Source: Collinsella sp.
GTDB lineage: Bacteria; Actinomycetota; Coriobacteriia; Coriobacteriales; Coriobacteriaceae
NCBI GenBank assembly: GCA_019414045.1
Contig: DXMW01000013.1
Location: 1-64,000, forward strand
Reading direction: 5' to 3'
Length of the DNA stretch: 64,000 nucleotides
The number at the start of each line of letters is the position of its first letter. Position 1 is the first letter of the stretch. The notes under the pieces are model-generated. The model made no database searches. It worked only from the letters and a program-made list of their open reading frames with translations, and was not told the origin of the DNA. Positions 10,326-19,181 of this stretch are shown one piece after another. The position numbers and the translations under genes were made by a program.

Positions 10326-11558
10326 CTAAGCTAGACCCCAAAACAGCTCGAACAGCACATTTCCATCGAGCCAACCCAAGTGGGTGGGAGCCAGACGGGC
10401 GCGAGTGCGACCTTCGATAACATCTTTCGATGTAACGCGCCCCGCATGCCCTTTAGCATCATCGGACACCCAGGAGGCAAGGCCCAACTCGAGCGCGCGG
10501 TCGCAAGCCGCCGCCAGCTCGTCCTCGGGGATAATGTTTGCCGAGCGAACCAACAGGTCAGACCCAACGCCGCGCGTCATGCGACAGGCGAGCATCAAAT
10601 CCTCGGCTGCTGCCTCGCGCTGCGACAGACACTCGGCATCAAACGTCGTCGCAGCATCGTCGCGCTGTACCAGACGCACGCGATACGCGTCGCCTCGAGC
10701 AAGTGCGCCGCAAAACAGCCCGGCCAAGCGAGCGAAGTCCCCAGCATCGAGCATGCCGGCGGCAGAGCGGCCCAGACCCAGGTAACCCTGTCCGGTCCAG
10801 TAGGCAATGTTATGGGCGCATTCATGGCCGTCGAGCGCGTAGCTCGCCACCTCATACGGGTGATAGCCGGCGGCACCCAGGAGCTCGCGCGCCACGTCCA
10901 TGCAGGCGGCCTGAAAATCCTCGTCGGGCTCGAGCGACTCGTCACGGCACGCCATGCGATAGAGGGGCGTCCCCACCTCGAGCGTGAGCGGGTAAACCGA
11001 CACATGATGCGGAACCGCCGCCAGCACGCCCTCGAGCGTACGCTTCCAACTCGCTGCGGTCTGCCTGGGAAGTCCGCACATAAGGTCGCACGACACGTCA
11101 AGCCCAGCGTCCTTGACCGTCGCGATGGCGGCGAGCGCCCGATCGGCATCGTGAATGCGGACGATGGCGGTAAGTTCGGTGTTATCGAGCGTTTGCACGC
11201 CCAGAGAAACGCGTGTGACACCAACCTTGGCAAGCGCAGTAGCAAGCTCGGCGGTCAGCGACTCGGGATTGGCCTCGCAGGTAAACTCAACGGGGGCGCA
11301 CCACGCACGAATACGCCGCGCCAGCTCCACCAGGCGCTCCCCCGCCAGCGACGGCGTGCCGCCGCCAACATAGACGGTGCGGATCTGGTCGAGGGCCCCA
11401 GCCTTGCCAAAAGCATCGAGACGCGCGAACAACTGCTCAAAATAGGAATCGAGCGCGGCATCCAAATCACACGAAGCAAAGCTGCGCGAGTCGAAGTCGC
11501 AGTAGCGGCACTTTTGGGCACAGAACGGCACGTGCACGTACAGCGCGGTAACGGCCAC
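10326..11558 (-). CDS. hemW: Radical-SAM heme chaperone HemW (HemN-like)
   Basis: Resembles oxygen-independent coproporphyrinogen III oxidase, but short proteins of this group downstream of lepA are HemW, a heme-binding chaperone rather than a decarboxylase. The cluster motif CAQKCRYC (Cys13, Cys17, Cys20) lies in YVHVPFCAQKCRYCDF, followed by VYVGGGTPSL. It lacks the extra cysteine of the HemN motif (CxxxCxxCxC), supporting HemW. It has 410 residues, a GTG start, and follows dus by 2 bp. The lepA-hemW neighbourhood is widely conserved. Confidence 0.9.
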   Translation of the reverse strand: MAVTALYVHVPFCAQKCRYCDFDSRSFASCDLDAALDSYFEQLFARLDAFGKAGALDQIRTVYVGGGTPSLAGERLVELARRIRAWCAPVEFTCEANPESLTAELATALAKVGVTRVSLGVQTLDNTELTAIVRIHDADRALAAIATVKDAGLDVSCDLMCGLPRQTAASWKRTLEGVLAAVPHHVSVYPLTLEVGTPLYRMACRDESLEPDEDFQAACMDVARELLGAAGYHPYEVASYALDGHECAHNIAYWTGQGYLGLGRSAAGMLDAGDFARLAGLFCGALARGDAYRVRLVQRDDAATTFDAECLSQREAAAEDLMLACRMTRGVGSDLLVRSANIIPEDELAAACDRALELGLASWVSDDAKGHAGRVTSKDVIEGRTRARLAPTHLGWLDGNVLFELFWGLA

Positions 11559-11560
11559 CC

Positions 11561-12604
11561 TTAAGCCTCCAGCGGATGAGGGGGCACCGATTCGCCGGCG
11601 GCAAGGGCAGCCTCGCAGGCCACCACATCATGCTCGATCTCATCGACCAGCGCCATAAACTCCTCATACGTGGAGCAGCGCACCACATGGGCACGCCAAG
11701 CGGCGGCATGGGGCATGCCTTTTAAGTACCAGCTTGCGTACGTGCGAGCACGCGACATGAGCGGCAGAAGCTCGTGCGTCAACGTCAGGTGCTCGCGCAG
11801 AGCCTCCAGGCGCTCGACCGAGGAGCGAGAAGGAACCGGCGTGCCATCGAGTGCAAGGGCTCGGGCATCGCCGAACACCCACGGATTGCCGTAGATGCCG
11901 CGCGCGATAAACACCGCGCTGGCACCCGAGCCGTGCAGATGCTCAGCAGCGTCCTCGGCCGAGAACACATCGCCCGAACCAATCACGGGAATCTCGACAG
12001 CGTCGGCAACCTCATCGACGACCGACCAATCGGCCTGACCCGTGTAGAGCTGCGTGGCGCAACGACCATGCACAGCGACTGCGGCAGCCCCTGCACTCTC
12101 AAGCATCTGGGCAAATGTCGCGGCATTACGGTCCTCGGCATAAAAGCCCTTGCGAATCTTGACGGTCACGGGCACGTGCGCCGCGCCCACCGTGGCCTCG
12201 ACGATCTTCTCCGCCAGGTCGGGCGTGCGCATGAGTGCCGAACCCTCGCCCTTGGTGACAACCTTGCGGGCGGGGCATGCCATATTGATATCGATGAGCG
12301 ACAGGCGATCGCCAACGCGCTCCTCGACGGCGGCGACGGCGCTCGCAAACTGCTCGGGCTTGGAGCCAAAGAGCTGCACGCAAATCTGCTGCTCCTCGTC
12401 GGCCGGTAGCACCAGGCGCCAGGTCTTGTTGCTGGCATAGGCAAGACCCGCCACGCTCACCATCTCACTGTAGGCAAGGTTGGCACCGCGGCGGCGACAC
12501 ATGATGCGATAGGCGGGGTCGGTCACGCCCGCCATGGGAGCCATAAGGAACGGCTGCTCGGCATAGGCACCCAGCAGCCGCTTGCTGTATTCAGAAAGCG
12601 CCAT
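11561..12604 (-). CDS. dus: tRNA-dihydrouridine synthase (DusB-like)
   Basis: FMN-dependent reductase that makes dihydrouridine in the D-loop of tRNA. The 347-residue TIM-barrel protein shows the family signatures MAPMAGVTDPAYRIMCRRRG at the N-terminus, DINMACPARKVVTKGEGSAL with the catalytic Cys, and VTVKIRKGF. The C-terminal helical RNA-binding domain is present. It lies 4 bp after lepA and 2 bp before hemW in one transcription unit. The subfamily (DusB) is judged from overall motifs only. Confidence 0.9.
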   Translation of the reverse strand: MALSEYSKRLLGAYAEQPFLMAPMAGVTDPAYRIMCRRRGANLAYSEMVSVAGLAYASNKTWRLVLPADEEQQICVQLFGSKPEQFASAVAAVEERVGDRLSLIDINMACPARKVVTKGEGSALMRTPDLAEKIVEATVGAAHVPVTVKIRKGFYAEDRNAATFAQMLESAGAAAVAVHGRCATQLYTGQADWSVVDEVADAVEIPVIGSGDVFSAEDAAEHLHGSGASAVFIARGIYGNPWVFGDARALALDGTPVPSRSSVERLEALREHLTLTHELLPLMSRARTYASWYLKGMPHAAAWRAHVVRCSTYEEFMALVDEIEHDVVACEAALAAGESVPPHPLEA

Positions 12605-12608
12605 GGAC

Positions 12609-14420
12609 CTACTCGTCCACCTTGAGGATCGCCATAAACGCCTCCTGCGGGACCTCGACCGATCCGATGGCCTTCATACGCTTCTTGCCCTCTTTCTGCT
12701 TCTCGAGCAGCTTGCGCTTACGCGAGATATCGCCGCCGTAGCACTTGGCAAGAACGTCCTTGCGACGCGCCTTGACGGTGGAACGGGCGATGATCTTGTT
12801 GCCGATAGCACCCTGGATGGGCACCTCGAACAGCTGACGCGGGATGATCTCCTTGAGCTTGTCGCACAGGCCACGGGCCAGGCCATATGCCTTGTCCTTA
12901 TGGACGATAAACGAAAGCGCGTCCACCTCGTCGCCCGAAAGCAAAATATCGAGCTTCACGAGCTCGGAGGGACGGTACTCGTTGAACTCGTAGTCGAGCG
13001 AGGCATAGCCCTTGGTGCGGCTCTTGAGCTGATCGAAGAAGTCCAAGATGAGCTCGGCGAGCGGCATATCGAAGCGCATCTCGACCGATTTGCTCGTCAG
13101 GTGGATCATGTCGGTTGTGACACCGCGGTGCTCGATGGCGAGCTGCATGACGGCACCCGTGTACTCAGGCGGGCAGATGATCTTTGCCTTGAGGTAGGGT
13201 TCCTCGATACGATCGATGCGTGTGGCCTCGGGAAGGTCCTGCGGACTGCGGACATCGATCATTTCGCCGTCGGTCTTGTAGACGTGATAGTCAACCGAGG
13301 GACTCGTGGCAATGAGGTCCAGGTTGAACTCGCGCTCCAGGCGTTCCTTGACGACTTCCATGTGCAGCAGGCCCAGGAAGCCCACGCGGAAGCCAAAGCC
13401 GAGCGCCACCGAGGTCTCGGGCTCCCACACCAACGACGGGTCGTTGACGTGCAGTTTATCGAGCGCGTCACGCAGGTTCTCGTAGTCCTTGTTGTCGATC
13501 GGGAACAGGCCCGTATAGACCATGGGCTTGGCCTCGCGATAACCGGGAAGCGGCTCGGGGCAGGGGTTCGACGCCCACGTAAGGGTATCGCCCACGCGAA
13601 CGGCCTCGGGATCCTTCAAGCCCGTGACCACATATCCGACCTCGCCGACCGTCAGCGCGTCGACCGGGGTCTCGGCAGGACGCTTGACGCCCACGCCGTC
13701 GACCAAAAAGTCGCCCTTGGCTTGCATCATAAGCAGGGTATCGCCCTTTTTGATGGAACCATCGAAGACGCGCACCGTAGCCACCACACCGCGATACTCG
13801 TCAAAGTACGAATCCAAAATGAGCGCTTTGAGCGGAGCGTTTGCATCGCCCTTAGGCGGCGAAATCAAAAAGACAATGGACTCCAGCAGATCGTGAATGC
13901 CCTCGCCGGTCTTGCCCGAGACGCACACAGCATCATCGGCAGGGATCGCCAGGTCATCCTCGATCTCGGTCTTAACCTCATCGGGATGGGCCGAGGGCAG
14001 GTCGATCTTGTTGATGGCCGGCACAATGTCCAGATTGGCGTTCATGGCGAGCGTCGCGTTGGAAACGGTCTGCGCCTCGACGCCCTGCGTGGCGTCGACA
14101 ACGAGTACCGCGCCCTCACAGGCTGCCAGCGAGCGCGAGACCTCATAGGTAAAGTCCACGTGGCCCGGCGTATCGATCAGATTGAACTGATACGTCTCAC
14201 CATCGTCGGCGTCATAGGAAACGCGGACGGCATTGGACTTGATCGTAATGCCGCGCTCGCGCTCGATATCCATGGTGTCGAGCAGCTGCGACTCCATGTC
14301 GCGTTCGTCGACGGTATGGGTGAGCTCGAGGATGCGGTCACTGATCGTGGACTTGCCATGGTCGATGTGCGCAACGATCGAGAAGTTGCGGATGTGGGAA
14401 ATGTCAATTGAAGTATTCAT
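12609..14420 (-). CDS. lepA: Elongation factor 4 (LepA)
   Basis: Ribosome-associated GTPase that promotes back-translocation or 30S biogenesis. The start is at MNTSIDISHIRNFSIVAH, giving 603 residues, the standard length; 20 upstream codons lie in the leader. The G domain has AHIDHGKST, DTPGHVDF and NKIDLP. EF-G-like domains follow, with the LepA-specific C-terminal domain at the end (KCYGGDISRKRKLLEKQKEG). Gene order rpsT then lepA then hemW matches many Gram-positive genomes. Confidence 0.97.
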   Translation of the reverse strand: MNTSIDISHIRNFSIVAHIDHGKSTISDRILELTHTVDERDMESQLLDTMDIERERGITIKSNAVRVSYDADDGETYQFNLIDTPGHVDFTYEVSRSLAACEGAVLVVDATQGVEAQTVSNATLAMNANLDIVPAINKIDLPSAHPDEVKTEIEDDLAIPADDAVCVSGKTGEGIHDLLESIVFLISPPKGDANAPLKALILDSYFDEYRGVVATVRVFDGSIKKGDTLLMMQAKGDFLVDGVGVKRPAETPVDALTVGEVGYVVTGLKDPEAVRVGDTLTWASNPCPEPLPGYREAKPMVYTGLFPIDNKDYENLRDALDKLHVNDPSLVWEPETSVALGFGFRVGFLGLLHMEVVKERLEREFNLDLIATSPSVDYHVYKTDGEMIDVRSPQDLPEATRIDRIEEPYLKAKIICPPEYTGAVMQLAIEHRGVTTDMIHLTSKSVEMRFDMPLAELILDFFDQLKSRTKGYASLDYEFNEYRPSELVKLDILLSGDEVDALSFIVHKDKAYGLARGLCDKLKEIIPRQLFEVPIQGAIGNKIIARSTVKARRKDVLAKCYGGDISRKRKLLEKQKEGKKRMKAIGSVEVPQEAFMAILKVDE

Positions 14421-14444
14421 GCGGACTATCTTACCCGAGCGGTA

Positions 14445-14480
14445 CAAAAAATGGAGCCTGTTCCATAAAACAGGCTCCAT
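14445..14480 (-). terminator. Terminator after rpsT
   Basis: Minus strand: ATGGAGCCTGTT pairs perfectly with AACAGGCTCCAT (14469-14480 with 14451-14462) and is followed by a T run. It lies between rpsT and lepA, so lepA needs read-through or its own promoter in the short gap. Confidence 0.88.
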
Positions 14481-14516
14481 TTATGCGCGTAATCTGTGTG
14501 GTGTGAAATTTACAAC

Positions 14517-14783
14517 TTAGGCGTTGATGCTGTTCACGAGCTTGGCAAGACCGGACTTGCGGTTGGAAGCCTGGTTCTTGTGGATAACATGCTTGGCAGC
14601 AGCCATGTCGAGACGCTTGGTGACGGCCTTGAGGGCAGCCTGGGCCTTCTCGGCGTCGCCCTCGGCGACGGCGGACTGGACGTGCTTGGTCAGCGTCTTG
14701 AGCTCGGACTTGACAGCCTTGTTACGCATGCGAGCTGCCTCATTGGTGCGGATACGCTTCTTCTGAGACTTGATGTTTGCCAC
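14517..14783 (-). CDS. rpsT: 30S ribosomal protein S20
   Basis: Primary 16S rRNA-binding protein of the small subunit. The start is a GTG at 14783 (reads MANIKSQKKRIRTNEAARMR) with AAAGGA nine bases before. This gives 88 residues, the usual length; upstream codons in the same frame are leader. The lysine/arginine/alanine-rich helical composition and the RNKAVKSELKT core are typical. It is monocistronic or nearly so, with its own promoter and a strong terminator. Confidence 0.96.
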   Translation of the reverse strand: MANIKSQKKRIRTNEAARMRNKAVKSELKTLTKHVQSAVAEGDAEKAQAALKAVTKRLDMAAAKHVIHKNQASNRKSGLAKLVNSINA

Positions 14784-14858
14784 TTCTGGAGTTCCTTTCG
14801 AGTTCCTTGCAAAAAATGTATGACACCTCTGAGACACGGTGAGGTCATGCAAGCGCCT

Positions 14859-14867
14859 ACTATAGCA
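14859..14867 (-). promoter_or_regulatory. Extended -10 promoter of rpsT
   Basis: Minus strand TGCTATAGT, an extended -10 element, lies about 75 bp upstream of the rpsT GTG. No good -35 hexamer is at 17 bp, though a perfect TTGACA lies further upstream at 14897-14902. Confidence 0.45.
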
Positions 14868-14916
14868 CGCTCCCTCTCAAAGGGATAGAACGAATTTGTC
14901 AAATAGGCAGGTATCA

Positions 14917-15879
14917 TCACGATTTTCTCAAGATGTTCGTAATCCAGAGCAAAAGCGCCGTCTGAGAATCGGCCGAACCCTTGAGCGCGAGCTCCACATC
15001 AACGGCACCCTCGAGCGCTGCGACGAGCTCGGTCATCGAAAAACGACGCGCCCAGGTAAGGTGATTCTTGACCTGCCAGGACTGGAGCTTGAGCGTTGCG
15101 GCCAGCTCGCGACCCTGCCCACGCGCGTCGAGCGCCTTGGCGACGATAAGCTCGCGAATGCGACCGCACAGCAATGTGTAAGTCCACACGTAGCTCTTGG
15201 AGGGCAGGAGCTTAAAGAGCTCGAGCGAACGCCGCATATCGCGAGCCGAGACGGCGTTGAGGAAGTCCCAGGGTTGAACCTCGGCCGTACGAACAATCCA
15301 GCGCTCAACATCGGCAAGTTCAATCTGAGGCGCCTCGACCATCTGGGCAAGCTTAGCCAAGTCGTTATCGAGCATGCGAGTGTTTTCACCCGAACGCGAG
15401 ACGAGTTCCTCGGCGGCCGCCGTCGAGATCGACTTACCGCGCTGCGTCGCCATCTGCTGAACACGGCGCGGCAGTTCCCAGCGCTTGGTACCCGAGCAAT
15501 CGACGATAGCCTTCTTGTCGATCTTGGCGATTGCCTTATACAGGCGCGTATTCTTGGCAAGTGAGTCGGCGATGATGAGGCAGACCGTTGTTGGGCTGGG
15601 ACTCGCCAGATACCCAACGAGCGGCTCCGAGACCGCCTTGGCGAGCTTTGAGCAGCCATCGAGGATTACAAGACGAAACTCGCTGCCCATCGGAAAGGTG
15701 TTAAGCGATCCGATAATGGACTCGATATCGGGGTCCTTGGTCATGTCTCGCTCGTCGAGGTTGAACTCGACCATACCCGATTTTTCCAGACGCGCTTTCA
15801 TACGCGAGACGGCGTGGTCGCGCTTAACTCCGTCGGTACCGACGATCAGATATGCCGGCAGCAAACCGGTTTCGGACAT
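14917..15879 (-). CDS. holA: DNA polymerase III subunit delta
   Basis: Clamp-loader subunit that opens the beta sliding clamp. The start is MSETGLLPAYLIVGTDGVKR with a GGGAGGGGA site, giving 320 residues. It has the degenerate AAA+ fold of HolA (YLIVGTD opening, then LVILDGCSKLAKAV) and a C-terminal collar domain. It follows comEC by about 80 bp. The comEA-comEC-holA-rpsT order is the standard Gram-positive neighbourhood, which supports the assignment despite weak sequence conservation in this family. Confidence 0.92.
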   Translation of the reverse strand: MSETGLLPAYLIVGTDGVKRDHAVSRMKARLEKSGMVEFNLDERDMTKDPDIESIIGSLNTFPMGSEFRLVILDGCSKLAKAVSEPLVGYLASPSPTTVCLIIADSLAKNTRLYKAIAKIDKKAIVDCSGTKRWELPRRVQQMATQRGKSISTAAAEELVSRSGENTRMLDNDLAKLAQMVEAPQIELADVERWIVRTAEVQPWDFLNAVSARDMRRSLELFKLLPSKSYVWTYTLLCGRIRELIVAKALDARGQGRELAATLKLQSWQVKNHLTWARRFSMTELVAALEGAVDVELALKGSADSQTALLLWITNILRKS

Positions 15880-15957
15880 TGCGCTCCCCTCCCGCAGGCC
15901 TTCGCATTCGTTCCGTGCCATTCTAGCCCAGGGGCCCACCACACGCCAACGACGTCG

Positions 15958-18261
15958 TCACGGTAGCTGGTATCGCATCGCAAAGCCATTCGCAGTCGGT
16001 GTGACGGTAATGTCGCCGTGTTCGATGGTACACGCGAACACACCACCCGCTTCCTTAACGGCATCGATGCAGGCATCGGACGGATGGCCATATCGATTCC
16101 CCTCACCGGCGCTTGCGAGGGAAAGCTCGGGCTTCAGGACGTCCAGCAACTCGCCATCGACTGAAACCTTGGAGCCGTGATGCCCAAGTTTAAGGACATC
16201 GATATCCCCCACCTCCTGCACGAATTCCCGCTCTTGGTCGAGCTCGGCATCACCGGTGAGAAGTATTCGCAGGCCCTTGCCTTCCTGAACATAAGAGAGC
16301 AGCAGGACAAGCGAGTCCTCATTTCCCTCGCCATCCACGAACTCGAATGGCCACATCACGCGAGCGCAAAATGAGCCGATGTCGACCGTATCCCCACGGC
16401 GCACCTGCCGATACTCCACGCCAGGTCGGTTCAATACCTCGGCAGGAGCATCCTCCAGCGCATCCGCCGCCACGGCAATCGTTCCGACCGAAAACTGTTC
16501 GAGCACGTCAGGCAAACCACCCCAGTGGTCCTCATCCCAATGCGTCACAAAAACGGCATCGATATGGTGCACGTTATTGCGAACCAACGCCGCAACCACA
16601 CGCTCGTCGAGCCCGCAGTCGACGAGAGCTACTGCGCCGCCTTGGCGGATAAGAATCGCATCGGCCTGGCCCACATCGAGAACCGTCACCGAAGGCGGAG
16701 CGAATCGATCCCAATAGACGTACGGAATCGCAGCCAAGAGCATCAGGCATGCAAGCCCCACCGCCATAGGACGTGCACGGGGACGCGGCCACCAGACCAG
16801 CAGAACCGCCAGAAAACACGGCACTAGGTAAATCCACATGCTATCGGGCGGCACGCTCACGTATGCACCCGGCACGGCGGCAAACAGCTGCTCGAAGAAC
16901 AGCGCGCAACGGGCGGCAATCATGGGCACAACGAGCGCCCAAGTCCGCAACGGTGCCACGAACGAAAAGGGAACCAGCACGATCGACACAGCGAGCAGTA
17001 CGCTCACCACCGGACCGAGGACCGCATTTGCCAACGGAGCAATGAGCGAGAACGTACCGAAGGCAGGAATAGTGATGGGAAGTGTCGCCAACTGCGAGCA
17101 CAGCGTGACGGAAAGCACGCTGGCAACGCCTGATGGCACACCTAGCTCACCCAAAGCGTAGGTCGCATAGGGACAAAAGCACAGAATGGCTAAGACGCTG
17201 GCACACGAGAGTTGAAAGCCCATCTCGAACAGCACCGTCGGCCGCAGTAGCACAAAGATGGACATGGTTACGAAGAGTGCCGATGTGCCATGCCGGCGAC
17301 GCCCCGCGCCGTTTACGACAAGCGTCGCGAACACCATGCAGCACGCGCGCACGGCCGAGGGAGACGCGCCCGTAAAGACAGCGTAACCCACAAGCGTTAT
17401 CGCCAATATCGCCCGTTGAAGACCACGTGAACACCGAGTCTTTTGCAATAAACCCTCGATTACAAACCCCACGATAGCCAAATGGCTGCCCGATACGGCG
17501 ATAAGATGCGCAGTTCCCGTCACCGAAAACCATTCGCCCGCCGGCTGGGCGCGCAGCTCGGCCGAACGACCGCAGACAACACCGGCTATGAGCGCACGCG
17601 CCGGGTCGGTCGCAGGCGCGATAGACGCAAGCAGCCCATTTCGCAGTCGAAGCAGCGGCTCCGGGGAGCCCTCATCGACCGACACAATCCGAACGGCTTT
17701 AACCTTGCGCGCCTCGCCTCGAAGCACGCGTGAGCGCCCATACGCATCGTTCTCAAAACGTGACACGCGACCGATAACACGCACGTGCGCCCCGACCTTG
17801 AACTCACGGTCACACGATAGGCGAACCGTTGCCAAGTTCTTACCGTCCGAGCGTGCCTCGCAGGTATAGGAATACACGTCGTCATTTATGGATGGGTCAC
17901 CCTGCACGACAAACTCGAGACTGCTTGCCGCTCGACCGTCGAGCGTCTTCGAGGCGTTGAGCGCACCCACGGCCCACCACGCCGAAACGACCGCACCCGC
18001 CACGAGACCGACGGACGCGGCATACAGCCACCGCTTCAAAGGGGCAAGCCGCGCACAAGAGTGAGCCAGCACAACGAAAACCGCTGCCGCAACGGGAATG
18101 GCCCATAGCGGCCCGACCGCCGTCGCCCGCTCCCTCAGCAGCGCATCAGCGGCTATGCTGAGCACCAAGGCGCAGCTCACGCACATGCCGGCACACAGGG
18201 CCATCGTCCACGGAATCAGGGGCCGCGGAGGCATCACGTGCTCGCGCTCAATCGCACTCAT
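15958..18261 (-). CDS. comEC: ComEC/Rec2 DNA-uptake channel
   Basis: Polytopic membrane protein that carries single-stranded DNA across the membrane during natural transformation. The start is the ATG in the ATGA overlap with the comEA stop, giving 767 residues. Order: N-terminal membrane helices with a soluble OB-like segment, the competence domain with many helices in the middle, then a C-terminal metallo-beta-lactamase-like nuclease domain with THWDEDHWGG (HxDxDH) and KLGHHGSK. All zones appear intact, so the gene should be functional. It is coupled to comEA and followed by holA. Confidence 0.94.
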   Translation of the reverse strand: MSAIEREHVMPPRPLIPWTMALCAGMCVSCALVLSIAADALLRERATAVGPLWAIPVAAAVFVVLAHSCARLAPLKRWLYAASVGLVAGAVVSAWWAVGALNASKTLDGRAASSLEFVVQGDPSINDDVYSYTCEARSDGKNLATVRLSCDREFKVGAHVRVIGRVSRFENDAYGRSRVLRGEARKVKAVRIVSVDEGSPEPLLRLRNGLLASIAPATDPARALIAGVVCGRSAELRAQPAGEWFSVTGTAHLIAVSGSHLAIVGFVIEGLLQKTRCSRGLQRAILAITLVGYAVFTGASPSAVRACCMVFATLVVNGAGRRRHGTSALFVTMSIFVLLRPTVLFEMGFQLSCASVLAILCFCPYATYALGELGVPSGVASVLSVTLCSQLATLPITIPAFGTFSLIAPLANAVLGPVVSVLLAVSIVLVPFSFVAPLRTWALVVPMIAARCALFFEQLFAAVPGAYVSVPPDSMWIYLVPCFLAVLLVWWPRPRARPMAVGLACLMLLAAIPYVYWDRFAPPSVTVLDVGQADAILIRQGGAVALVDCGLDERVVAALVRNNVHHIDAVFVTHWDEDHWGGLPDVLEQFSVGTIAVAADALEDAPAEVLNRPGVEYRQVRRGDTVDIGSFCARVMWPFEFVDGEGNEDSLVLLLSYVQEGKGLRILLTGDAELDQEREFVQEVGDIDVLKLGHHGSKVSVDGELLDVLKPELSLASAGEGNRYGHPSDACIDAVKEAGGVFACTIEHGDITVTPTANGFAMRYQLP

Positions 18262-18968
18262 ACGCAAATGCAATCTTTGATTTTGGCGAGCTTCTTCTCA
18301 CCGATTCCCGACACGCGCATGAGGTCATCGACTGAGGTAAAAGCCCCGTTTTGCGTCCGCTCATCGATAATCGATTGGGCCATAGAAGGCCCGATGCCCG
18401 AAAGCGTCTGCAGCTCTGCCGCACTTGCCGTATTGATGTTCACGAGCCCCGACGAAGACCCCGCACCAGGAGTCGTGGCAGCACCGATTTCGGCCCCGTC
18501 GACCGCCCCAGCCGCTTGTTGCTCCCCCACTGTCGGAACATAGATCTTTTGGCCATCTGTGATCTTGGACGCACGATTAAGCCCTGTCACATCCGCCTCG
18601 GCCGTAAGCCCTCCGGCGGCATCGATCGCTTGGGACACCCGTGCTCCATCTTTGAGCCGATACACGCCAGGCCTCACAACGGCGCCATCTACATCGACGT
18701 ACACCTCGGCAGCAGAGGAGCTCTTGGCCGAAGACTCATCGGCATCATCATGAGACGCATCCCCGTCCCCGTGCACATCCGAGGAGATCGCCTCATCGCT
18801 ACGCTCAAACGACACGCCGCTGGAGCGGCTATTAAAACTTGCCATCGCTAAGCCGCTCGCGGCGGCAATGACAACCAGAATCGCCACCACCACCGCCTTG
18901 TGTCCGAGCAGCTTTTCTGCCCAGCGGTCCATCCGTTTAACCCGTTCGTGTTGTTCGCGCTGCGCCAT
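18258..18968 (-). CDS. comEA: Competence protein ComEA
   Basis: Membrane-anchored DNA receptor for transformation. The start is MAQREQHERVKRMDRW (GGGAGG seven bases before), giving 236 residues. One membrane helix lies at about 25-43 and is followed by a Ser/Asp-rich linker. Next come an SLBB-type segment (VYVDVDGAVVRPGVYRL) and a C-terminal helix-hairpin-helix DNA-binding region (VNINTASAAELQTLSGIG ... VSGIGEKKLAKI). It overlaps comEC by 4 bp. A 20-bp box 75 bp upstream recurs before the yraN-comM-dprA operon. Confidence 0.95.
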   Translation of the reverse strand: MAQREQHERVKRMDRWAEKLLGHKAVVVAILVVIAAASGLAMASFNSRSSGVSFERSDEAISSDVHGDGDASHDDADESSAKSSSAAEVYVDVDGAVVRPGVYRLKDGARVSQAIDAAGGLTAEADVTGLNRASKITDGQKIYVPTVGEQQAAGAVDGAEIGAATTPGAGSSSGLVNINTASAAELQTLSGIGPSMAQSIIDERTQNGAFTSVDDLMRVSGIGEKKLAKIKDCICV

Positions 18969-19043
18969 AGCAAAACCTCCCAACACCATCGTGTCAGGAA
19001 ACGAACGCCGCAGCTTCAGCACGTCCACACCAGTTTTCGCGGT

Positions 19044-19063
19044 CAAACCAAAAGCTGACCAAA
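19044..19063 (-). promoter_or_regulatory. Shared competence box, copy A
   Basis: Minus-strand sequence TTTGGTCAGCTTTTGGTTTG, containing two TTTGGT units whose starts are 11 bp apart. It ends 75 bp before the comEA start codon. The same 20 bp occur at 51901-51920, 71 bp before yraN. Position and identity suggest an operator or activator site of a competence regulon. The binding protein is unknown and no convincing -10 element was found. Confidence 0.6.
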
Positions 19064-19137
19064 ACCTTGCGAAATAATGTCCATTTATTCAGGCACACGT
19101 CAGCAAATGAACACTTAGCCGCAAAATGCCCAGATAG

Positions 19138-19171
19138 CAAAAGACCGACGATGCAGGCGCATCGTCGGTCT
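19138..19171 (-). terminator. Terminator after thiI
   Basis: Minus strand: AGACCGACGATGC pairs perfectly with GCATCGTCGGTCT (13 bp, 19142-19154 with 19159-19171), followed by TTTTG. It begins 10 bp past the thiI stop codon and isolates the comEA unit from the mihF-gmk-rpoZ-thiI unit. Confidence 0.88.
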
Positions 19172-19181
19172 ATGCACAAAT

